A stretch of DNA of 8,982 nt from the NCBI GenBank assembly GCA_018238825.1, contig JABCSP010000074.1, positions 1 through 8,982 on the forward strand, written 5' to 3'. The notes beneath the pieces are model-generated. The model searched no databases. It saw only the letters and a list, made by a program, of their open reading frames with translations, and was not told the origin of the DNA. Below, in pieces: positions 6,468-8,982 of the stretch. A program made the translations under genes and the position numbers. Within the stretch, counting starts at the first letter, position 1; every line of letters starts with the position of its first letter. The DNA comes from Candidatus Thorarchaeota archaeon (GTDB lineage: Archaea; Asgardarchaeota; Thorarchaeia; Thorarchaeales; Thorarchaeaceae).

Positions 6468-7733
6468 CTACGGGATACCAACGCCTTCGAAGTCCAACCA
6501 GAGATTCGCAGTTTCACGTATGTTCTTACCACTTTTTTTCTGTAAGAAATCAAGAAACATCTCTGAAGTTACCGTATCGCTCTTCACAGATAACCTTGCA
6601 AATTCTCCAATAATGTCCCGAAAGAGGTTTCTGCCAATCTTCTCAGATATTTCATGTAGCAAGAGAAAACCTCGGAACAGATATGCCACATGGGATTCAT
6701 CTTGATCTCGAGTAAGACTTTTGATTGAGTGAACGTAGCCCTGTTTCTCAAGATTCTCTTTTGTTAATGATAACCTCCACTCTAAGAAATTATTATTGAG
6801 ATATTCATCAGTCACAATAATAGAGCAATATTCTGCTAGAGATTCATCTACCCAGTTGTCAAAATTCTTCACACTTGCTTTACAGAACCAGTCATGGCAG
6901 ATTTCATGACACATTGCTTGCAAGACTTGAGGACGAAGTTTGATATCAGTAGCATAACCTCCTCCTACTACGATGAGCCCTGATCTAGCATAGGCTCCTC
7001 CTTTGGTTCTTGGTGTTATCACAAACTTGACTGGATTCTCAGTTCCCCTGGGCCCAAGCCACTCCTCAAGTAATTCCAACATCTTTCTTGCATCAGTATC
7101 CAAGATTTTTTGAGAACCAATCATCTCTTTTGGTCCCCAGAAAAGACTCTCTGGATCCAGATGGGCATTGCGCTCAGGTAGACCAACTAATGTAATGTCG
7201 TTAACAAGAGAAGTTTGTTTAAATTTCCAGATGTTGCTATCTTCTGCTATTCTTAGTTTTTTATAGGTTCCATTTGCTTTCCATGTCCAATCATTGGGAC
7301 CTTTCAGAGTCACATCGAAGAATAAGTGGGTCTCCATATTGAAAGGAACTGGATACCATGCACAATAGCATGCAAGTTCGACAAAGTCCCTCTTGATATA
7401 ACCCATGGCATGCATTCCCGATTCTTTGGATGGTGGATGGATTTGTCCACTATATTCCACCTCAATTACAATTTCATCCAAATCAGGCTCATCAATTTGA
7501 AATACCCATAAGTCACCATTATAGAATTTAGGTACTTTAACATCATCAGTCTTGTATACCTTTAATGCTATGTTTCCCATAGCAGTTCGTCTGACTGTTT
7601 TGGTCCAACGTAGACCTCGATTTAGTATGAAGAGAGCATTTTTTAGAGGTGCTGGAATTGTGATGATTCCTTTTACACTCAGTTTCCCTTTTCGAGGATC
7701 AATGGAACACTCAAGAATATAGTCATTGGACAT
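6468..7733 (-). CDS. M1-like (gluzincin) zinc metallopeptidase, cytoplasmic
   Basis: This 421-residue protein is predicted to be a zinc peptidase of the M1 aminopeptidase clan. The N-terminal part (about 1-195) is a beta-rich saddle like the M1 N-domain (FILNRGLRW; CAWYPVPF). The catalytic part (about 210-420) has the zinc motif HEICH (His276, Glu277, His280), a second-helix motif WVDESLAEY with Glu297 as the third ligand, and AYLFRG with Tyr351 in the place of the M1 transition-state tyrosine. There are two departures: only 16 residues separate HEICH from Glu297 (18 is usual), and the GAMEN exopeptidase motif is replaced by GGAYAR (245-250). It is shorter than typical M1 enzymes (about 600-900 residues), lacking the large C-terminal helical domain. 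No signal peptide is seen. The ATG start has only a weak GGGT upstream. It lies 54 bases after the small membrane protein gene and may share its transcript. Peptidase activity is likely but not certain. Confidence 0.82.
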   Translation of the reverse strand: MSNDYILECSIDPRKGKLSVKGIITIPAPLKNALFILNRGLRWTKTVRRTAMGNIALKVYKTDDVKVPKFYNGDLWVFQIDEPDLDEIVIEVEYSGQIHPPSKESGMHAMGYIKRDFVELACYCAWYPVPFNMETHLFFDVTLKGPNDWTWKANGTYKKLRIAEDSNIWKFKQTSLVNDITLVGLPERNAHLDPESLFWGPKEMIGSQKILDTDARKMLELLEEWLGPRGTENPVKFVITPRTKGGAYARSGLIVVGGGYATDIKLRPQVLQAMCHEICHDWFCKASVKNFDNWVDESLAEYCSIIVTDEYLNNNFLEWRLSLTKENLEKQGYVHSIKSLTRDQDESHVAYLFRGFLLLHEISEKIGRNLFRDIIGEFARLSVKSDTVTSEMFLDFLQKKSGKNIRETANLWLDFEGVGIP

Positions 7734-7746
7734 TGTAAGACCCAGT

Positions 7747-7787
7747 ATGATTCTAACAAGATTACCTTATTGTTGTTGTTGAATCAT
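7747..7787 (-). other. Intergenic hairpin between the small membrane protein gene and the M1-like gene
   Basis: ATGATTC-T-AACAA (7747-7759) pairs with TTGTTGAATCAT (7776-7787), giving 12 base pairs with a single bulged T and a 16-base loop. Read on the minus strand it begins directly after the stop codon (7788-7790) of the 85-residue gene and ends 13 bases before the ATG of the M1-like gene. No T-run follows the stem, so it is not a classical terminator. It could be an mRNA processing or stability element between two co-transcribed genes, or chance. Confidence 0.4.
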
Positions 7788-8045
7788 CTATTCAGTTACG
7801 TTCTTCTCAGAACGCATTCTTACAACACGATATGCCTGCAACACCCTAAATCCAACATAGACAATAGAAAACAAAAATCCATTAATTGCTGCATCTACTG
7901 GATTCATCAATATGTATCCTGCCATTGCAAGATAATAAGCTGTAACTGGGGTAAACACAAAAGTAGCTGTAATCCATGCCAAGCTCTTGCGATTAAACAT
8001 GAGCGATTTCATAGTTGGTACTTGTGGAGCAGTATAATCCGCCAA
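7788..8045 (-). CDS. Small two-helix membrane protein, function unknown
   Basis: I do not recognise this family. Starting at the TTG at 8045 it is 85 residues long. The N-terminus (about 1-20) is polar and ends in the basic FNRKS; two hydrophobic helices follow at about 22-45 (with Pro33) and 50-72, and the C-terminus is basic then acidic (RVVRMRSEKNVTE). It is therefore an integral membrane protein with both ends probably inside. The frame is open further upstream to an ATG at 8177, but that start would run 65 bases into the end of the phosphoesterase gene and adds residues unlike a natural N-terminus. The TTG at 8045 is preferred because GGGTG sits six bases upstream and an AT-rich box lies about 30 to 45 bases upstream. 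An internal ATG at 8012 would give 74 residues but has no clear ribosome binding site. Confidence 0.6.
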   Translation of the reverse strand: MADYTAPQVPTMKSLMFNRKSLAWITATFVFTPVTAYYLAMAGYILMNPVDAAINGFLFSIVYVGFRVLQAYRVVRMRSEKNVTE

Positions 8046-8051
8046 ATCTAA

Positions 8052-8056
8052 CACCC
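8052..8056 (-). promoter_or_regulatory. Ribosome binding site deciding the TTG start at 8045
   Basis: GGGTG on the minus strand matches part of the archaeal Shine-Dalgarno GGAGGTGATC and is separated from the TTG by six bases. This placement is the main reason for choosing the 85-residue form of the small membrane protein over the longer frame or the later ATG. Confidence 0.45.
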
Positions 8057-8075
8057 TGATTAGGATTAGATTGGA

Positions 8076-8089
8076 TTTTAAAAATAAAA
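8076..8089 (-). promoter_or_regulatory. Possible TATA box for the small membrane protein (and M1-like) transcript
   Basis: On the minus strand the stretch TTTATTTTTAAAAT is the most AT-rich part of the 67-base gap between the phosphoesterase stop and the TTG at 8045. Transcription about 25 bases downstream would start just before the ribosome binding site at 8056-8052. Its position and composition fit an archaeal box A, but the leader would be very short. Confidence 0.35.
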
Positions 8090-8112
8090 GGGCTGATATC
8101 AACGCAAGTTTT

Positions 8113-8886
8113 CTACAGTATCGGCCATGACCTACTAGTAACTTCACCGTCATCAATTGTGATAAATGAACCCTCATCTTTTATCCAGTAACCAGTATCT
8201 GCTATGCGAAACTGATGATTTACAAATGCTTTATGTCCATGTCCATGGATTAGAAATTCTTCTGGCTTTAAATCTGAATTGAACATAGCCGCAATGCGTC
8301 TAACATCCAAAGATAGTTGTCGATTTTCTTGAACAGCCATACCTCTGTTTGAGAGTATCCATTTGTAGATATCTTCCCAAACTATGAGAAAATTGCTCGC
8401 TATTTCCTCAAGAGGACAGTCTTCCGCCATCTCTGATAGTTCTACAAGACTCTCAATTTGACTTGCGTTACTATGTCTTGTAATCAGTTCTCGTATTGAT
8501 TTACAAATACTTTCAAGTCGCTGCTTCTGAAAAATAGGGTCATTATGAAAATTAATTTCAATGAATGGATTCAATAGATCTGATTCAATAACAATTGATT
8601 CCTCAATTGACATTGAGTGACCTACAAGGGGTCCAGCAAGTTTATTCTCAATTTTAAACCGCGATTCATCAGACAGGTTGTCAATCCTTCGCTGTGTAAA
8701 TGGTGGGATACTGCCATATGCCCTCCTGAGAATATTCCATACATCTGCCAACTCGCTAACTTTATCGTTCACATTACACATTGCTCTAGAGAACATTTCA
8801 TAGAATGGCAGTGCGTACCAGTAATTGATTTGATGACCATGTATGAATCTGAAACTTTTTCCTCCATTCATTAAAAGATCTATCAA
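8113..8886 (-). CDS. Calcineurin-like metallophosphoesterase, C-terminal part (frameshifted, 5' end elsewhere)
   Basis: The open frame gives 257 residues, but it lacks the N-terminal half of a phosphoesterase. Two of the family's metal-binding motifs are seen: FIHGHQ (His16-Gly-His18) near the start, and HGHGHKAF (Gly215-His218) near the end, followed by DTGYW and a final ITIDDGEV strand, the usual ending of cytoplasmic calcineurin-like enzymes. Between them lies an insert of about 190 mostly helical residues (ALPFYEMFSRAMCNVND to about 205), like a helical lid present in some archaeal phosphoesterases, as far as I recall. The motifs for the first metal site (DxH, GDxxD, GNHD) are absent from this frame. 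The TTG at 8886 is only the first start after a stop codon at 8896-8898 and has no ribosome binding site, so I do not think it is the true start. The upstream part appears to continue in the next frame. No signal peptide; substrate unknown. Confidence 0.7.
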   Translation of the reverse strand: MIDLLMNGGKSFRFIHGHQINYWYALPFYEMFSRAMCNVNDKVSELADVWNILRRAYGSIPPFTQRRIDNLSDESRFKIENKLAGPLVGHSMSIEESIVIESDLLNPFIEINFHNDPIFQKQRLESICKSIRELITRHSNASQIESLVELSEMAEDCPLEEIASNFLIVWEDIYKWILSNRGMAVQENRQLSLDVRRIAAMFNSDLKPEEFLIHGHGHKAFVNHQFRIADTGYWIKDEGSFITIDDGEVTSRSWPIL

Positions 8887-8982
8887 TAATATCTCTTATA
8901 TTAGCATCTGAAGTTAAAACAAGAGATTCGCACTGACCTTGTTCATTTTCTTTTCCCCAACTTAAAGCTTGTTCCATCTCTT
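8876..8982 (-). pseudogene. Upstream part of the same phosphoesterase in another frame, open at the window edge
   Basis: A minus-strand frame with no stop enters from the right edge and reads EMEQALSWGKENEQ, then CESLVLTSDANIRDIID. If one base is skipped at about 8870-8895, it joins smoothly to LLMNGGKSFRFIHGHQ of the next frame, giving a plausible helix and loop before the HGHQ motif. It stays open only to about 8800 in its own frame. The metal motifs of the first half of the enzyme would lie beyond the window. It is either a real frameshift (pseudogene), a sequencing or assembly error, or less likely a programmed +1 shift. Confidence 0.5.

Noticed and set aside
6533..6539. T7 run on the plus strand as a terminator of the phosphatase transcript
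   Set aside because: It could stop plus-strand transcripts in an archaeon, but it lies more than 100 bases downstream inside the opposite gene and encodes ordinary lysine codons there; nothing else supports it.
7770..8051. Plus-strand frame of 93 codons opposite the small membrane protein
   Set aside because: The translation is rich in Cys, His and Ser in a shadow-like pattern, with no recognisable domain or ribosome binding site, and the opposite strand gives two clean membrane helices.
8046..8177. Longer form of the small membrane protein starting at ATG 8177
   Set aside because: It would overlap the coding end of the phosphoesterase by 65 bases and lacks a ribosome binding site, while TTG 8045 has GGGTG and a promoter-like box in the gap.

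Overview
The window looks archaeal, and an Asgard lineage of the Thorarchaeota type is my best guess. The support is intronless genes, strong Shine-Dalgarno motifs (GGAGG, GGTGA, GAGGT) in front of TTG start codons, AT-rich TATA-like boxes upstream, and two secreted proteins that each end in a Thr-rich stalk, one membrane helix and a basic tail. The lineage is an impression from protein style and base composition (moderately AT-rich); there is no rRNA or other marker gene here to settle it.

Left half, plus strand. A small two-helix membrane protein with a bacterial-type PH domain (77-568) is followed by a very large secreted subtilisin-like protease (731-4726). The protease carries a signal peptide, a long pro-region, the S8 catalytic domain, a PPC-like domain, Ig-like modules, five 76-residue tandem repeats and a C-terminal anchor. 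Next comes a secreted, heavily sequon-decorated purple-acid-phosphatase-like metallophosphoesterase (4869-6425) with the same kind of C-terminal anchor. Each gene has its own TATA-like element and ribosome binding site, so they look separately transcribed. The last two would place a protease and a phosphatase on the outer face of the cell, as expected for scavenging peptides and phosphate.

Right half, minus strand. A cytoplasmic M1-like zinc peptidase with altered motifs (6468-7733) converges on the phosphatase gene. A hairpin followed by a T-run lies between them and looks like the terminator of the minus-strand transcript. Upstream of the peptidase are an 85-residue two-helix membrane protein (7788-8045) and the C-terminal part of a calcineurin-like phosphoesterase with a large helical insert (8113-8886). 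The reading frame of that phosphoesterase seems to continue in a different frame to the window edge (8876-8982), which implies a one-base frameshift.

I saw no RNA genes, CRISPR array, insertion sequence or phage genes. No gap between genes exceeds about 165 bases. I do not see a clearly new multi-gene system. The most notable points are the frameshifted phosphoesterase, the mosaic tandem repeats of the protease, the shared anchor of the two secreted enzymes, and the unusual zinc-site spacing of the M1-like protein.
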